Part shown: positions 8,901-18,620 of the stretch, one piece after another
How the letters are laid out: every line of letters starts with the position of its first letter
How positions within the stretch are numbered: position 1 is the first letter of the stretch
IMG/VR virus record: IMGVR_UViG_3300046167_000222
Span: 1 to 58,582 of that record
DNA: 58,582 bases
Source of the DNA: a virus
Strand: one strand, 5' to 3'
Made by a program: the position numbers and the translations under genes
Notes under the pieces: generated by a model
What the model was told of the DNA's origin: nothing
Seen by the model: only the letters and a program-made list of their open reading frames with translations
Databases searched by the model: none

Positions 8901-9156
8901 CCATATGCTCTTGGTTCTTGGCACGAACCAGATCATCATAGTACGGAAGATGGCTCTCAGGAATATTGGCAACAGCGTCATAGCTTTCATCTCGCACAAC
9001 ATTACTGAACCGCCTCATTTCCTCAAAGTGACCAGCAACAGGCAGGCGATCCGTAAAAGATGCTTTGAATGTTTCAGTCCATGATGGAGCAACGGCTCTG
9101 CCATCAGCAAAGCCGCTGTCCAATGTTATGAAGAAATCAGAAACACCATGATCCAT
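5959..9156 (-). CDS. Large internal virion (ejection) protein
   Basis: 1065 residues. The N-terminus begins MDHGVSDFFITLDSGFADGR and a hydrophobic, glycine-rich stretch at about 110-150 (ANIAGDIPSFLIGFIPGLNVVGGASK) could insert in a membrane. A charged coiled-coil lies around residues 390-450 (KLKERIDAANKKLDEKTTKL). The second half is mixed helical. Size, place just before the fibre gene and pairing with another large helical protein fit T7-type ejected core proteins (gp15/gp16 role), which form the channel for DNA entry. No lytic transglycosylase motif was recognised. Start overlaps the upstream stop as TAATG. Copy 2 is frameshifted near 42270. Confidence 0.75.
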   Translation of the reverse strand: MDHGVSDFFITLDSGFADGRAVAPSWTETFKASFTDRLPVAGHFEEMRRFSNVVRDESYDAVANIPESHLPYYDDLVRAKNQEHMDFLIGEVDLALERDQIMEEGALTANIAGDIPSFLIGFIPGLNVVGGASKLNTAMKFAAAGFVGGATSEIIREPFQVADADFESTLNIAASTALSPVLGMGLTYAKPLIKSTVNKVIRSVDGEQSRHIWGSDGSVNVSAVEGSDSTLKYSNPLSNDLQKFLADPAMPEGAKSLAIRMSSNASIATKGNMEGKATQSLAQRILPYYGAFNSVQRGLRDLHAQDIGIGEKASSFAGVFYRNNKEYNAWLADTITKHVKVNSGNPRIAREAAATMTDSQKNAAVLLDKSFKEIGEDATFFGVFPKNAKLKERIDAANKKLDEKTTKLAELEAKIKAQPNAGATKKQFKLLTDLDREINKLRDDIDGFEGLINTPPRRDFAFPIYYDKKLLLSDEGARERLTAKFDDWYTIERNNNPDPKYTGTTRADAERTVAKILEEDADEFENLSFGGGSTKHLKDRKTNIPEWMVEEFIIKDEDALYSYFERMGKKIAFAETYGGKTIDEVMDAFETELRKGKLSEDQILNAKAAMVGDYDRVMGNFVKRPDRWDNQLAKAVKSWTGWTYLGGAGVSAITDVGSIVLAHGYKDVGKAGAAALADTGFVAGVFRQANLAGELLDISRNVAAREILSDNIKRIQPNMLEKATAVGNKVYYTMNGLMPVTVSGKLLDQIVVQDKFFKLSQKWSKGTINATDREYLARYGIDEEMAKIIADAPVTKHQSEDFVYSNTDAWARDTPQQRAAVRQYQAAIASHSNNTIIMATTFDKPRIMDGVMYMKDNAYFQQMRKVFPKMYAIDKRASTGSTALVRMDSQLMTLPFTFMNFAFGANNKIIGAVADPSRAYRLQGVSALLGMSYLSLSLKDQSWWKDADSIETMARVVDHSGILGVYSDIGYRGLAMAVNTGMMRENTSPIPPKWISGTPSERQGDAVAEVLGAPAGLGLEYYRLWDRYLKGDRVGATKDLGYSLPFVGLPLWRDDARDFFNAGRR

Positions 9157-11428
9157 TACTTCTGCCCTGCTAACTGCCTTGCTTTCTCACGTTGAGTATC
9201 AAGTAGCTGTTGATTGATCTTTGTACGAAGCGCCCTATCACCTTTTTGACAGCAGTAGATCCTAACGGTTGTCTTTTTCTGACCAAGCTGGTTAGTGCCG
9301 GTTAAGTAGGCTGCTCTTGCTGCGTTTGCTGCTTCTAACTCTGCTTGATTTGCTTTTGAGTAATTGCGCCACGCGCTTGCAAAACAACTTGAGGGGTAAC
9401 AACGATAGGCTTCATGTTGTTATCAAGGATTACTTTGTTATTTCTGTCTACGATGCGGTAGCTAGGAAGATTAGTAGGTACGCCCTTGATTGGCCTTGTG
9501 CCTGTCGTTGGCGCAAAGAAAGCAGTGCTACCCATCTTAAGAGTTTTGCCTGTGCTGTTTTGTTTAGTGCTGTCTGCGCAGCACCTAAGATAATGTCCAT
9601 CTCACCATCACGGTTGTAATGCTGCTCTGGTGCAAAACGTGTGTAGGTTCGCTGACCACCTTCTAATGCCATGTATTCAGACTTTTGGAATACTTTATCA
9701 ACAGAGTTTGCAATTATTTCTGCTGCTCTTGGTGCATCAAATGTATAGATCAAATCCGCAGCGTATCTAGCAAAGTGTATGTTTACAGCGGCATCAGTGC
9801 TGCCTGTTGCGTCACGAACAAAATCAAGCACAGTTGGCTTTTTGCCATCTACTCTCATATGCTGTGCCATTCTGTTTTCAACTGTTTGTTGCGCTAATGG
9901 ATCACGCTCACGCTCTGCTCTCCTAGCTAAAATGTCTTTAGGTGTGAAGTCTTCAAACAAGGTTGTGTTAGCAATTGAATCCAATGTTTCAAAGAACATG
10001 ATAGTGTCATCAGGAATACCGCGACTGTTGTAGACTAAACGCCCACCACGCATACGCTGCGTTGCCTTCTTTACAAAGTTGCGCAGCATAACACTAGCCA
10101 TTGGGTTGTCACTGTTCTGCGCAAGCCAGCCTTCGATCATGTCAGGTGCTAGCGCATCAGTAACAGACTTAGGTAACTGTCCATTGCCCATCAACACTGC
10201 ATACTCAGGAGCGTTACTATCACCTGTTAGAATTGCACCAAGGTTGTTAAGCAAATCCTGCGGTGTACCAATTGCGTATTTGCCTGTCTTCAAGATGTGA
10301 TCGCCAGCATTAGCAGACAACGGCGCACCACTAGCAGCCAAGCGGCTATAAGCACCGAGCAGCAAGCTATCTTTATTAGCCTTTGTTTGTGCAACGATGT
10401 TGTTTTCTACGCTGTCAAATGAAGATGCAAGCTTGTCCTGCACCTCACTAAAGCCATCTGATGCAATTACTTTATCAAGACCAACAGCCTCTAAAATATC
10501 ACGATGCTCTGGGTTAGTAATGTTATCCATATTGCCGGTACGAATAGCGGTCTGCGCAGACTTGCATAATGTTGCCAATAGGAACGTCTTGCATATATGG
10601 ATTGTAATTATCACCAATGTTCTGAATCAAAGCAGATGCAACATTATCTAGCTTGCCAAGAAAATGATTTTGTTTCACATCATCCTTTAGCTTCTGCATC
10701 ATCTCGCGTTCAGCAAGCGTAGGAAAGTCCTTAACTAAACCATCAATGATCTCAAGAATATTATCTTTATTGTAGTCAGCATCATCGCCAACTACATCGC
10801 CGCTTTCATAACTCTTAGACTGCAAGCCAACCATTGCTCTTTGGTTAGAGATAGCTGATTCCAAGATCTGCACACGGTTTACAAACGCCGCCTTATGCTC
10901 AAGACCAAGCCTGTCAGCATATAGTTTGCTGCCATGCGTAAAGCCTTCTGCATCCATTGCCTGCGCTAAAACAGATTGATACTTAGCTGTGTCTGGGTCA
11001 GACGCTAGACGCTTTATAGTTTCTTCAGAGTAAGCCTTCCATTGCACAACAAATTCGCTATGGTTATAACCAGCCTTTTCGCCATAGGTTGCATGTAAAA
11101 CATTGGCTCTTGATTGCGCATCTACAGTTAGCCTTTCCAAGAAACGCTTCTCAGCTTCCGGCACAGCATTCTGTCGAGCAACCTTAGAGAAGTCTTCTGG
11201 TATTTCTATCGGCGTTACGTTGCCTGCCTCATCTTGTCCAAAGCTAGCATATTGAGCAAACGACTTACCTTTTTGTTCTTCAACTGCATACTTCTTAGCG
11301 TAGTCATACTCAAATAGTTTCTTGCCAATGTTAGACAGCGTTTCACCAGAGGTGTCACGCATAGGGGTAACAACGCCGATAGGCTGGTTGTAAACAGGAT
11401 TGCCAGTAAACTTAGGTATCTCAGCCAT
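9156..11428 (-). pseudogene. Internal virion protein, frameshifted (copy 1)
   Basis: The intact counterpart in copy 2 (44639-46897) has 752 residues. Here the frame breaks near 10560 (extra T in GACTTGCATAATG versus GACTGCATAATG), near 9540 (T run one base shorter) and near 9345 (A run one base shorter, CTTGATTTG versus CTTGAATTTG). The first 300 residues read from 11428 to about 10560. The three indels are single bases, two of them in homopolymers, so sequencing error is more likely than a real dead gene. About 25 residues near the C-terminus (nt 9210-9280) also differ from copy 2 while staying in frame with the common end LDTQREKARQLAGQK. Confidence 0.75.
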
Positions 11429-11862
11429 TATGTAATATCCGTTAACTTGTTCATACCAATCGCAAAGTCAGTCATGCCAGCCATCATCGTTGCGTTAGCA
11501 TTGATTGCGCCCTGCCGTCTGGTGTTCTCTGCCTGATAACGCATACGGTTTTCAGCAAACATGCTTTGCGTTCTAGCGGTGTTAATTTGATCTATGCTTT
11601 TATCTTTGCCTGCTTTTACTCGCGCTTTGAAAGAACGATCATTAACGTCACGATTGTTCACACCACGAATAGAGTTAGCTGTTGAGCGATAGGTTTCAAA
11701 AGCATCAAGGCGATCATTATGCTCTTGCTGACCGCGTATACGCTCAAGCTTTGCGTTAAACTCCTGCTGCTCAGCAACGCGAGCCGACTGTCTGCGCTGC
11801 GCTGATGCCTGCTGCATTGATCCAAACAGGCCTAACACCTGACCAAACATTGCAAAACTCAT
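11428..11862 (-). CDS. Small internal virion protein (T7 gp14-like)
   Basis: 144 residues. A short glycine-rich hydrophobic N-terminus (MFGQVLGLFGSMQQASAQ) leads into a long Arg/Gln/Asn/Ala-rich helix with heptad-like spacing. This is the composition of T7 gp14-type internal virion proteins, which insert in the outer membrane during ejection. It lies between the tail nozzle gene and the large ejection proteins, the usual place for that gene, with 1-nt overlaps on both sides. Assignment rests on composition and order, not on a signature motif. Confidence 0.65.
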   Translation of the reverse strand: MSFAMFGQVLGLFGSMQQASAQRRQSARVAEQQEFNAKLERIRGQQEHNDRLDAFETYRSTANSIRGVNNRDVNDRSFKARVKAGKDKSIDQINTARTQSMFAENRMRYQAENTRRQGAINANATMMAGMTDFAIGMNKLTDIT

Positions 11863-14085
11863 TAGAATGCCACCTCTGTTACAAGACCATTGACTTGAAT
11901 AGGCAGTGGTGCAGATTGAGAAATGGTAACGCGAGGATCCCTATCGTATCCAAGCACTCTAAATTCTTCCTTGCCACTAACGGCATTAACACCACTTGCC
12001 TGATTTTGTTGTACAGTACGGATTACCAGTTCTGTGCCATTGACTGAAACGCTCAATGTTTCTTCAAGGTCAAGAGTAACCATTGTTATCTTGCGGGGTC
12101 TGCCAGTCAAAGGACCGCCCGGAACCGCGCCATCAACAGGAAGCGTTTTGATCTCAGGAATAAAGCGATAGCCTATCTGCACACTGGTAGATAACTTAAC
12201 AGCACTAACATCTGCGTTGCCGCCAGCTACAGTAAACGTACCTAAATACTCTGTGCCATCAACTGCATGCACTACAGCCCCGTCTGCAAAGTGAGCAGAC
12301 ACATCAAACACACCAGCCACGCCAGTAAAGTCAGCGCAGAAATCCATCTTCATAGATGTGTTAAACTGTTCTAAAACCAGCTTCTCTGTTCCATCTCCAG
12401 CGTCTCTGACAGAGACAGAGAACAAATCTTCATCAACAGCACAGATAGAATGAAACTTGCCTTCAGTATTCCAACGCATCCAGCCAGCACGTTTCTCGTC
12501 TCGCAAGCTATGGAATACAGCTAACTCACCATTATCCATGATGAACAAGCCATACGCTCCCGGTCGAGCAAGCGAGCCTTTGAGCGTAGTCATCTGCACA
12601 GGGTTGCTGACCAAGTGGCTAGACAGCAAAGACACCATAGTAGATGTATAAGCAGCCTCGCTATCAGAGAAGATATACTCTCTAACCGCTGTACCTGTTG
12701 CCTGCACAAACAAAGGTTGCACCATCAAGAGACTGCGGCCTTACATAACCAGAGCCAACTGGTGTCTGCAAAGACACCTTTGCTTTCGATGGCGTAACAG
12801 GAGCGTCTTGGAAAGCAGGCACATAAAACTCTGACTGCGATGCAAACACTTGCAAGTCACGGTTAGACACAAGATGACGTATCTGGTTAGTAACACCAAC
12901 GCTTGCATCTATATCGATAGCGTCATCATCTTCAGCTTCACCAATGTCAAAGTTGTAATAATGACCAGTCTTAGATGCCCATAATCCATCAGGCTGACTT
13001 GGTGTGCCACCAAACCACAACCTATCCTCATGGAATGTAATAGCCTGTGGAAAGCCTCTGAGGCTGCTGTAGGACTGTTCGTACCATTCAGTGGTAGGGG
13101 AGGCGCTCTCAATGGTTGGAGAGCCTCCACCGTCAGCCTCGGACGTTGCAGAGGCACCCGCTGTTATTTCGTATCTATTATCATCGATGATACGGCTAAT
13201 AGTTCTGCTGCCGTTAATATCGCTAGCACCAATACCGCCAAGTCCACCAGCTTCAGCAACGACCAATGCTGCACCATTAGCCAAGCCATGCAATGCATGC
13301 GTGACTTCTATCTTGTTAGAATCTTTTTTCGTTTTGAGAGCATCAATTTCAAGCTGGGTTTTTAGTGTGCCTTGAAGAACGGCTGTCACTTGAGTAGCGG
13401 AAATATAAGCACTAATGATTGCTTCAGTCTCATGGATTAACAATCTTGTTCCAGCGTGTGCTGTATCAAAATAATTCTGTGAACAAGTAAGCGTAACAGT
13501 TCCGCTAGACGCACTAGACGCTATAGTTGTGCCTGCACCTTGAAAATTATAATAAGGCTGATACTTCTTATTGCCATCAATAGATTCGTCAAACTCAAAC
13601 AGACGCATCTCAAAGCTTGTTAAACCAGTACGCACTAACTCACGGCACAAGAATGTGCGATGAGCAATAAACATGAAGTCACCTTTTTGTGTGTAGGTGA
13701 TCTGGTTTAGATTAGCATTAGTAACAGGAACAGGATCACCGTTGACATCAACAGTGAGGGTTTGAACAAAGGACACGGCTCCTGCGAGATCGATCCGAAA
13801 GATGTCGATGCGAGTATCTGAGAATGCAATGATATACTTTTCGTCATCAGAGAAAACAAACGGCTCAAGACGTATTTGTTGAGCCAGTGAAGAATCATAT
13901 GTGTGCGTAAACTCATGTATGCGCTTAGTGCCGGGTCGGTTGATAACCCCACCTTCAGCGCGAATAAAAAAGTTCTTTACAGATTCCGCAGCCGCAACAT
14001 AGACAGGACTATCTGTCCTAGATCTTAGTGACGGACTAACTTCACCAAAAGAAAAGTTGTTTAGCGGTACGCGTATTCTCGCCAT
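11862..14085 (-). pseudogene. Tail nozzle/tubular protein B, frameshifted (copy 1)
   Basis: The first 450 residues read from 14085 to about 12715, then the frame shifts at an A run (ACAAAGG here, ACAAGG in copy 2) and the rest continues to 11862. The intact copy 2 protein (47330-49552) has 740 residues. The N-terminus RVPLNNFSFGEVSPSLRSRT and the ADSVKNFF...GGVINRPGT region match the tail nozzle (T7 gp12-type) family signature of NFS-GE-SP followed by RPGT. The break is a one-base homopolymer difference and probably a sequencing artefact. Confidence 0.8.
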
Positions 14086-14669
14086 TAACTTCGCCTTTCA
14101 GCAATGAACCTCGATGTTACAAGTTTGCGTGTTGTTTGCTGCTGGCTATCCAATGTCTTAGCTTGCTGCATTAACTGTGCAGCTTTCTTTTCAAACATTG
14201 TCGCAAGCTGCTCGTCTCTTGCAATTGCAAGCGCAAACGCTGCCGCAAGAGCGTACTCAACAGCTAGTGTAAAGTAGCTGGGGAAATCTTGCTCACCAGC
14301 ACGATATGTGTAATCAGCAACAACCACTTCATTAGCTGTGGCATTAGAGTAGATCTTGTCTCCATACACATTGTATTCAAGATTAAGATCATTCACCGTC
14401 ACTGCATGCAGCATTAACAAATCATTAGGCAGTTGATGCGCAGTATCAAATCTTCCAGTAGGCGCAGCCGTCAGAGCATTTAGTATCGCTTGGTTTGTGG
14501 CAAACCTCCAGCGACTAGCGCACATAGCAGTACGCACAACATCCTCATACACATTTGAGGCAACAAGTGCCTCAGTGGATGAAGATGAGAAAGACGTAAT
14601 TGGCTGCGCACCAATAAGAACTAAGGCGCGTGCCGCAATGTCGATATCTGAATTAGCTGCTGATGGCAT
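14085..14669 (-). CDS. Tail tubular protein A-like adaptor
   Basis: 194 residues. The N-terminus (DIDIAARALVLIGAQPITSF, then ASNVYEDVVRTAMCASRWRFAT) is the typical start of gp11-type adaptor proteins: a repeating LIGA motif, then Y-x2-V-x3-L/M and a W/F-rich segment. The family forms the ring between portal and nozzle. The C-terminus is a charged helix rich in Q and K. Start is the ATG at 14669. Stop and next ATG overlap by 1 nt. Identical protein in copy 2. Confidence 0.82.
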   Translation of the reverse strand: MPSAANSDIDIAARALVLIGAQPITSFSSSSTEALVASNVYEDVVRTAMCASRWRFATNQAILNALTAAPTGRFDTAHQLPNDLLMLHAVTVNDLNLEYNVYGDKIYSNATANEVVVADYTYRAGEQDFPSYFTLAVEYALAAAFALAIARDEQLATMFEKKAAQLMQQAKTLDSQQQTTRKLVTSRFIAERRS

Positions 14670-14677
14670 ATGGGTTA

Positions 14678-14699
14678 GGGGGGAAGTTGCCTTCCCCCC
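14678..14699 (-). terminator. Perfect hairpin after capsid gene (GCAA loop)
   Basis: On the mRNA (minus) strand GGGGGGAAG-GCAA-CTTCCCCCC forms a 9-bp perfect stem with a GNRA loop in the 36-nt gap between capsid and tail adaptor genes. No U tract follows, so it is more likely an mRNA-stabilising or attenuating structure than a full terminator. Copy 2 keeps the stem with two compensated base-pair changes (50145-50166). Confidence 0.8.
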
Positions 14700-14705
14700 A
14701 TTCCT

Positions 14706-15518
14706 TTAGTTGTTGTCTAAGACTTCGTACACACCGTTGTCGTTGATTACGACTGCGCCCATGCTCATCATTGATGTAGCAAGGTGTGACGCTTTTTCCG
14801 GTACATAGTTCAGTTCTGTAGAAACATCAGCATTCACGCCAAGGCCAACAGCCGAGGTGTGGTAAGCCAAGTTTTTGCCAGCAGTGACAGCAGATGTTGA
14901 GAAGATCTTGAATCCCAAGAAATCCTTCATTGTCATGCCACCAGCAAATGGTAGGTTCTGATCGCCAACAAAGTCTGACGATGCAAACTCTGTGATGTTG
15001 AACAGATCAGCGTAACCAGCAGGCGACATTGCAAGATAGCGGTTGCCATCTTCTGGGATGTCGGCTGAACCGAATGTCTCAAACAAGCTAAGAAGATCAG
15101 CTTTAGAAACAGCAGAACCAACAGCACCGATTTGTGTGGCGTTAGCACCTGTGTCCATTGCAGTGTAGATGATCTCATCTGTCTTACGACCAAGAGCAGC
15201 AGCAGCAGATTGTGCTACAGCTTGACGCTCATCAATGTTGGTCTTCAGCTCATCTAACTTGTCGATGTATTCTGCGGCATAGAAGTCAGCCATGGTTGCC
15301 TCGACATTTGTATGTACGAGTTCCATTGCGGTTACTGCGCCGTTGCGAGCCTTTGTTGAAGCTGAGCCTGTTCCGATCTTCTGAAAGCGTACAACGCTAC
15401 CACGGACGTTACCAGATGTGCGTACTGTATTGCGGAGCTTTGACCCCATACGCTGATAAGCCATGTGAACTTCGGATTCAAACTGCTTAATAAAGGCAAT
15501 ATCAATTGTATTAGCCAT
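14706..15518 (-). CDS. Major capsid protein
   Basis: 270 residues, MANTIDIAFIKQFESEVHMA, then a basic stretch with RGSVVRFQKIG and the MELVHTNVEATMADFYAAEYIDKLDEL region. This resembles the short phage capsid family PF19821 (recall, moderate certainty). It lies downstream of scaffold and upstream of tail adaptor, the expected place. An AAGGA ribosome site lies about 10 nt before ATG. A stable hairpin follows the stop, in keeping with high expression. Copy 2 differs mainly in a short segment near residues 127-140. Confidence 0.85.
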   Translation of the reverse strand: MANTIDIAFIKQFESEVHMAYQRMGSKLRNTVRTSGNVRGSVVRFQKIGTGSASTKARNGAVTAMELVHTNVEATMADFYAAEYIDKLDELKTNIDERQAVAQSAAAALGRKTDEIIYTAMDTGANATQIGAVGSAVSKADLLSLFETFGSADIPEDGNRYLAMSPAGYADLFNITEFASSDFVGDQNLPFAGGMTMKDFLGFKIFSTSAVTAGKNLAYHTSAVGLGVNADVSTELNYVPEKASHLATSMMSMGAVVINDNGVYEVLDNN

Positions 15519-15628
15519 AGTATTAAAGTCCTTACCAAAAAAAAGAAGTTACATTTTCACGCGGTTGTCCGTCTCTTGCATCATCCAGTTATCCCTATCG
15601 GGGCTGTCAGTTTGAAACAGGCCGTATA

Positions 15629-16174
15629 CTATTCAAATGACACTTCCACATGAGGAGCGCAACGCACAAAACGGATGCATGAGAAACCATTAACTAAGGT
15701 TTCCTCATCGGAGAAAAGGAACCCTAGCCAAGCTAGCCACTCAATCGTGTTCTTGTGATCCATTGGCACTACATTCTCAACCACATCCCAACGCTGCATA
15801 AAGTAATCAAGCATAGGTTTAGAAGCTCGTAAGAACTTGCGTGGGTACTTATCTATCTCATCTGTGCCAAGCAGCCAGATACTACCAGTTGTAATATCAG
15901 GATCGTCATAGATAGGCACAACACCAAACATACAAGCTGGTACTCCCTTATGAAGGGCTGTGTAAGTTACAGCGTCTTTCTTCATAATAGGATAGCGCAA
16001 CGCCCTCCAAGGCGTTGCACCATGTATCATGCACTCGCGTACATCAGGTGATCTTAAATGATCTTGTAGATATTCAGCATGCTCATAGGTTGCTTCTACA
16101 ATTCTTACATCACCATCAACGTGAAATGCATTAACGGTAGAGTTTGGAAAAACCCTCTTGGACTTGCTTGACAT
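15629..16174 (-). CDS. GNAT-like internal virion protein (T7 gp13/DUF2833-like)
   Basis: 181 residues with a GNAT-type layout: VRIVEATYEHAEYLQDHL at the N-terminus, then YTALHKGVPACMFGVVPIYD, GSIWLLGTDEI, and a C-terminal MDHKNTIEWLAWLGFLF motif. The last resembles the acetyltransferase N-x2-A-x2-LY-x2-GF helix. This matches the family that includes T7 gp13 (DUF2833), which affects ejection protein incorporation. The substrate, if any, is unknown. The start overlaps the end of the scaffold gene by 44 nt. Position between scaffold and capsid is unusual for gp13. Confidence 0.7.
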   Translation of the reverse strand: MSSKSKRVFPNSTVNAFHVDGDVRIVEATYEHAEYLQDHLRSPDVRECMIHGATPWRALRYPIMKKDAVTYTALHKGVPACMFGVVPIYDDPDITTGSIWLLGTDEIDKYPRKFLRASKPMLDYFMQRWDVVENVVPMDHKNTIEWLAWLGFLFSDEETLVNGFSCIRFVRCAPHVEVSFE

Positions 16175-16841
16175 AGTTTGGATCTCTCTGTGATGGATTC
16201 CAATAGCGAGGGTCTTGCATCATTGTCTTTAGCTGATCTTCATTGGTAGCTTGCGGAGCCACAAACTGACCTTGAGGAGATGCCTGTTGTGACTGAGACA
16301 TAAAATGCTCAAGCATTTTAATACCCTGCGCACTCTGACCAAGCATCTCTACCTGATCTGCAAACTCCTCTGGCAAGTTCTTGCTTGCCCAAAGATCGAC
16401 AGCTTCAATACGAGCGTCAGCATTCTCACCTAACGCCTGACGTTCTGCGTCAAGGTCTGGCCCTTGGCCTTCCATATAAGCAGCATACTTAGCTATACCA
16501 TCTGCAAATTCTTCTTGCGAATAGCCATTCTCAAAAGAATGTTCAGCCCACCAAGCAAGCATTTCATTATCAACAGCTTCAGCTTCGTTGATCTGTTCTG
16601 GCAATTCGTAATCACCAGCAGTCTCAGGCCTGCCTTCAAGAGCAGAGATTTCTAACTCTTGCTCTATCTGCGCTCTGATTTCATCTTGCCCTTGACCAAG
16701 CTTTGATTCCAAAGAGGAGTATGAAGCTGCCATATCCTCTGGTGTATTGAATTTCTCTGGTAGCCACTCAGGGCGTTCAGAGACAGGTGCTTCCTCAACC
16801 GCTACTGCTTCGGCTAACTCTGCATTATCTGCATCATTCAT
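16131..16841 (-). CDS. Scaffolding protein
   Basis: 236 residues, strongly acidic and alanine/glutamine-rich. The N-terminus VSERPEWLPEKFNTPEDMAA with a following SSLESKLG segment is the usual start of podovirus scaffold proteins, and the C-terminal region (MMQDPRYWNPSQRDPNYVKQ) holds a short basic motif likely to bind capsid. It would guide procapsid assembly and then leave. Its place between portal and capsid genes supports this. The start overlaps the stop of the upstream 87-residue gene (ATGA). Confidence 0.82.
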   Translation of the reverse strand: MNDADNAELAEAVAVEEAPVSERPEWLPEKFNTPEDMAASYSSLESKLGQGQDEIRAQIEQELEISALEGRPETAGDYELPEQINEAEAVDNEMLAWWAEHSFENGYSQEEFADGIAKYAAYMEGQGPDLDAERQALGENADARIEAVDLWASKNLPEEFADQVEMLGQSAQGIKMLEHFMSQSQQASPQGQFVAPQATNEDQLKTMMQDPRYWNPSQRDPNYVKQVQEGFSKLYR

Positions 16842-17101
16842 TGTTGCTCTACCTTTTGTCCGTGGTTAATACGCCTCTCAATGAGGCCGACAAGATACCG
16901 CTGCCCCTCAAGATGGCGCAGTTCGGCATCACTTGCATTCGGCCCTTGAACGGATTCAATGGTAATCGAACGCAAATACTTCAGAACGGCTTTGCCGTTC
17001 GGTGTTTTGAAAACTGAATTTAGATTCCGAGAGATGGTGTCATCATCTTCTTTGGTGCGGGGAAAGTTATCCACCCCCAAGTGAAGGGATTGCTTGCGCA
17101 T
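16838..17101 (-). CDS. Small portal-downstream protein (Bbp19-like)
   Basis: 87 residues, with SVFKTPNGKAVLKYLRSITI and DAELRHLEGQRYLVGLIERR. The F-x-T-x2-G-x2-VL-x2-L plus a GxR-x2-V-x2-I-x4 helix pattern is typical of a small family found between portal and scaffold in podoviruses (Bbp19-like; recall). Function unknown. It overlaps the portal end by 35 nt. Confidence 0.65.
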   Translation of the reverse strand: MRKQSLHLGVDNFPRTKEDDDTISRNLNSVFKTPNGKAVLKYLRSITIESVQGPNASDAELRHLEGQRYLVGLIERRINHGQKVEQQ

Positions 17102-18620
17102 CTTGACCTTGCTGTTGCTGTTGCTGTTGATACTCTTGCGCAGCCTTCAGAAGTTCTTCACGTTCTACTTTGTCCCTAACCAGATTGTCTGGTACGCCAA
17201 ACTTTTTAGCGAGATACAGCGCAACATCCTCAGAGTTAATGAGAACATTTAATACTTCGGGGCCGAACGTGCCGCCAACCATTGATAGATAACGTGAGAC
17301 TGCGCTGATGTCTTGGTTGGATTGTGCTTGTGCCAATGGTGACACTGACCGCACTTTGACTTCCCGCCCATTAATGGATGGTAACTCAATGCGGCCTTGC
17401 TTTCTTAGAATGTAAACGACACGTTGCAATACTGGCTGAACCATCTCAGCCTGCAATCTGCCGAAAGCTGATCCAATACGTCTGGACAGATCAGCCATGC
17501 GTTCTGCAATCTCGGTTGCAGACGCGGGTGTTTTGTTAGGATCGCCTAACATATCATTGTAAAGCGCACGTTTGATATTGGTGCGCATGTCATTCAGTAC
17601 CAGATTAGCTACGTCAAAATTGCCTGCGTTCTGGATAGGCTGCAAGCCAGCAGAACCCATAGCCTTTGGAATGATGGTTCCGGGAACGAGGTTGATTGTA
17701 TCAGTGTTGATGATGCCATCATCATCCATCTGATACACACCAGAGATAGCCATCTGTGCATTCTCTAACACTAACTCAATCGTTAGGTTAGTAGTCTTGA
17801 TTGCACTAAGGGCATTGATGAGAGGGCCACGCCCATAGACTTCACCAGAAGCTTTAGACCAACGGAAGCAAACAAAAGGATTGGAGCCAAGCCCTTTGTA
17901 GTTCTCCTGATAGATGATCTCTTTGTCAGCTACATTGACAACATAGTAATCAAACTGGTCTTCGTTAGGCGTGTCATAGTTCCGGCAGATGACTTCTAAG
18001 ATTTTCTTTTGAGTGTCAGGCTGGCTTAAAACACCAGCCGCAGTCTTCTCGCCTAAGATTGCCTTTGGATACGCGATAGGTATCTCTGAGTTTTTAAGAG
18101 TGCGCTCTCTATAAACGTGGTCAATTTTATCATCAGGGCCAGTATCCAGATGGACGGAAGGCAAAGGGATTGCGTTAAACCGTACTGGATTAATTGCATC
18201 GCCTTCTTCAACCAAGAGAACACCAGTTCCCACTGCCAAGTCCATGAAAGATTCATGTATCTCTTGACCAAAGTTAGAGTTCTGGATGACTTCAAAGACG
18301 TACTCAGTGACTTCATCAAGAGTGTTATTGACTTCATCTTGTTGATCCTTTGGGATTTCAGAGCCAGCAATAAAGTCAGCCCAACGTGCAAAGTTAGGTA
18401 CTAGACCTGACTGCAACCTAGATGCAAATTCTTGCACACCAACAACTGCCGTCTCATCAAAGATCTTATCATCGCGCCGTTGACCCGGAGTTTCCGAAAA
18501 GAAACTCTGGCGCATAGGCAGCGCGTACTCATAACAATCTTCAAATAGAGGCTCAAAGTTTACACGCGCTTGTTTAGCGCGTTCGTACTTTTGCAGCATA
18601 CGGTCTGCAATTTGATCCAT
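17067..18620 (-). CDS. Portal (head-tail connector) protein
   Basis: 517 residues. MDQIADRMLQKYERAKQARV followed by FEDCYEYALP is the standard start of PF12236-type T7-like portal proteins. Further family features are the GTGVLLVEEG segment, CFRWSKASGEVYGRGPLINAL, and a glutamine-rich C-terminus (QQQQQQG) before IPSLGGG. It forms the 12-mer ring at the packaging vertex and works with terminase and scaffold. The start overlaps the upstream stop by 1 nt. Copy 2 is split by one extra G near 53008. Confidence 0.9.
   Translation of the reverse strand: MDQIADRMLQKYERAKQARVNFEPLFEDCYEYALPMRQSFFSETPGQRRDDKIFDETAVVGVQEFASRLQSGLVPNFARWADFIAGSEIPKDQQDEVNNTLDEVTEYVFEVIQNSNFGQEIHESFMDLAVGTGVLLVEEGDAINPVRFNAIPLPSVHLDTGPDDKIDHVYRERTLKNSEIPIAYPKAILGEKTAAGVLSQPDTQKKILEVICRNYDTPNEDQFDYYVVNVADKEIIYQENYKGLGSNPFVCFRWSKASGEVYGRGPLINALSAIKTTNLTIELVLENAQMAISGVYQMDDDGIINTDTINLVPGTIIPKAMGSAGLQPIQNAGNFDVANLVLNDMRTNIKRALYNDMLGDPNKTPASATEIAERMADLSRRIGSAFGRLQAEMVQPVLQRVVYILRKQGRIELPSINGREVKVRSVSPLAQAQSNQDISAVSRYLSMVGGTFGPEVLNVLINSEDVALYLAKKFGVPDNLVRDKVEREELLKAAQEYQQQQQQQGQDAQAIPSLGGG

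Noticed and set aside
9345-12728. Programmed ribosomal frameshifts in ejection and nozzle genes
   Set aside because: The same genes read through in frame in copy 2 and the indels are single bases at varying places without a conserved slippery site.
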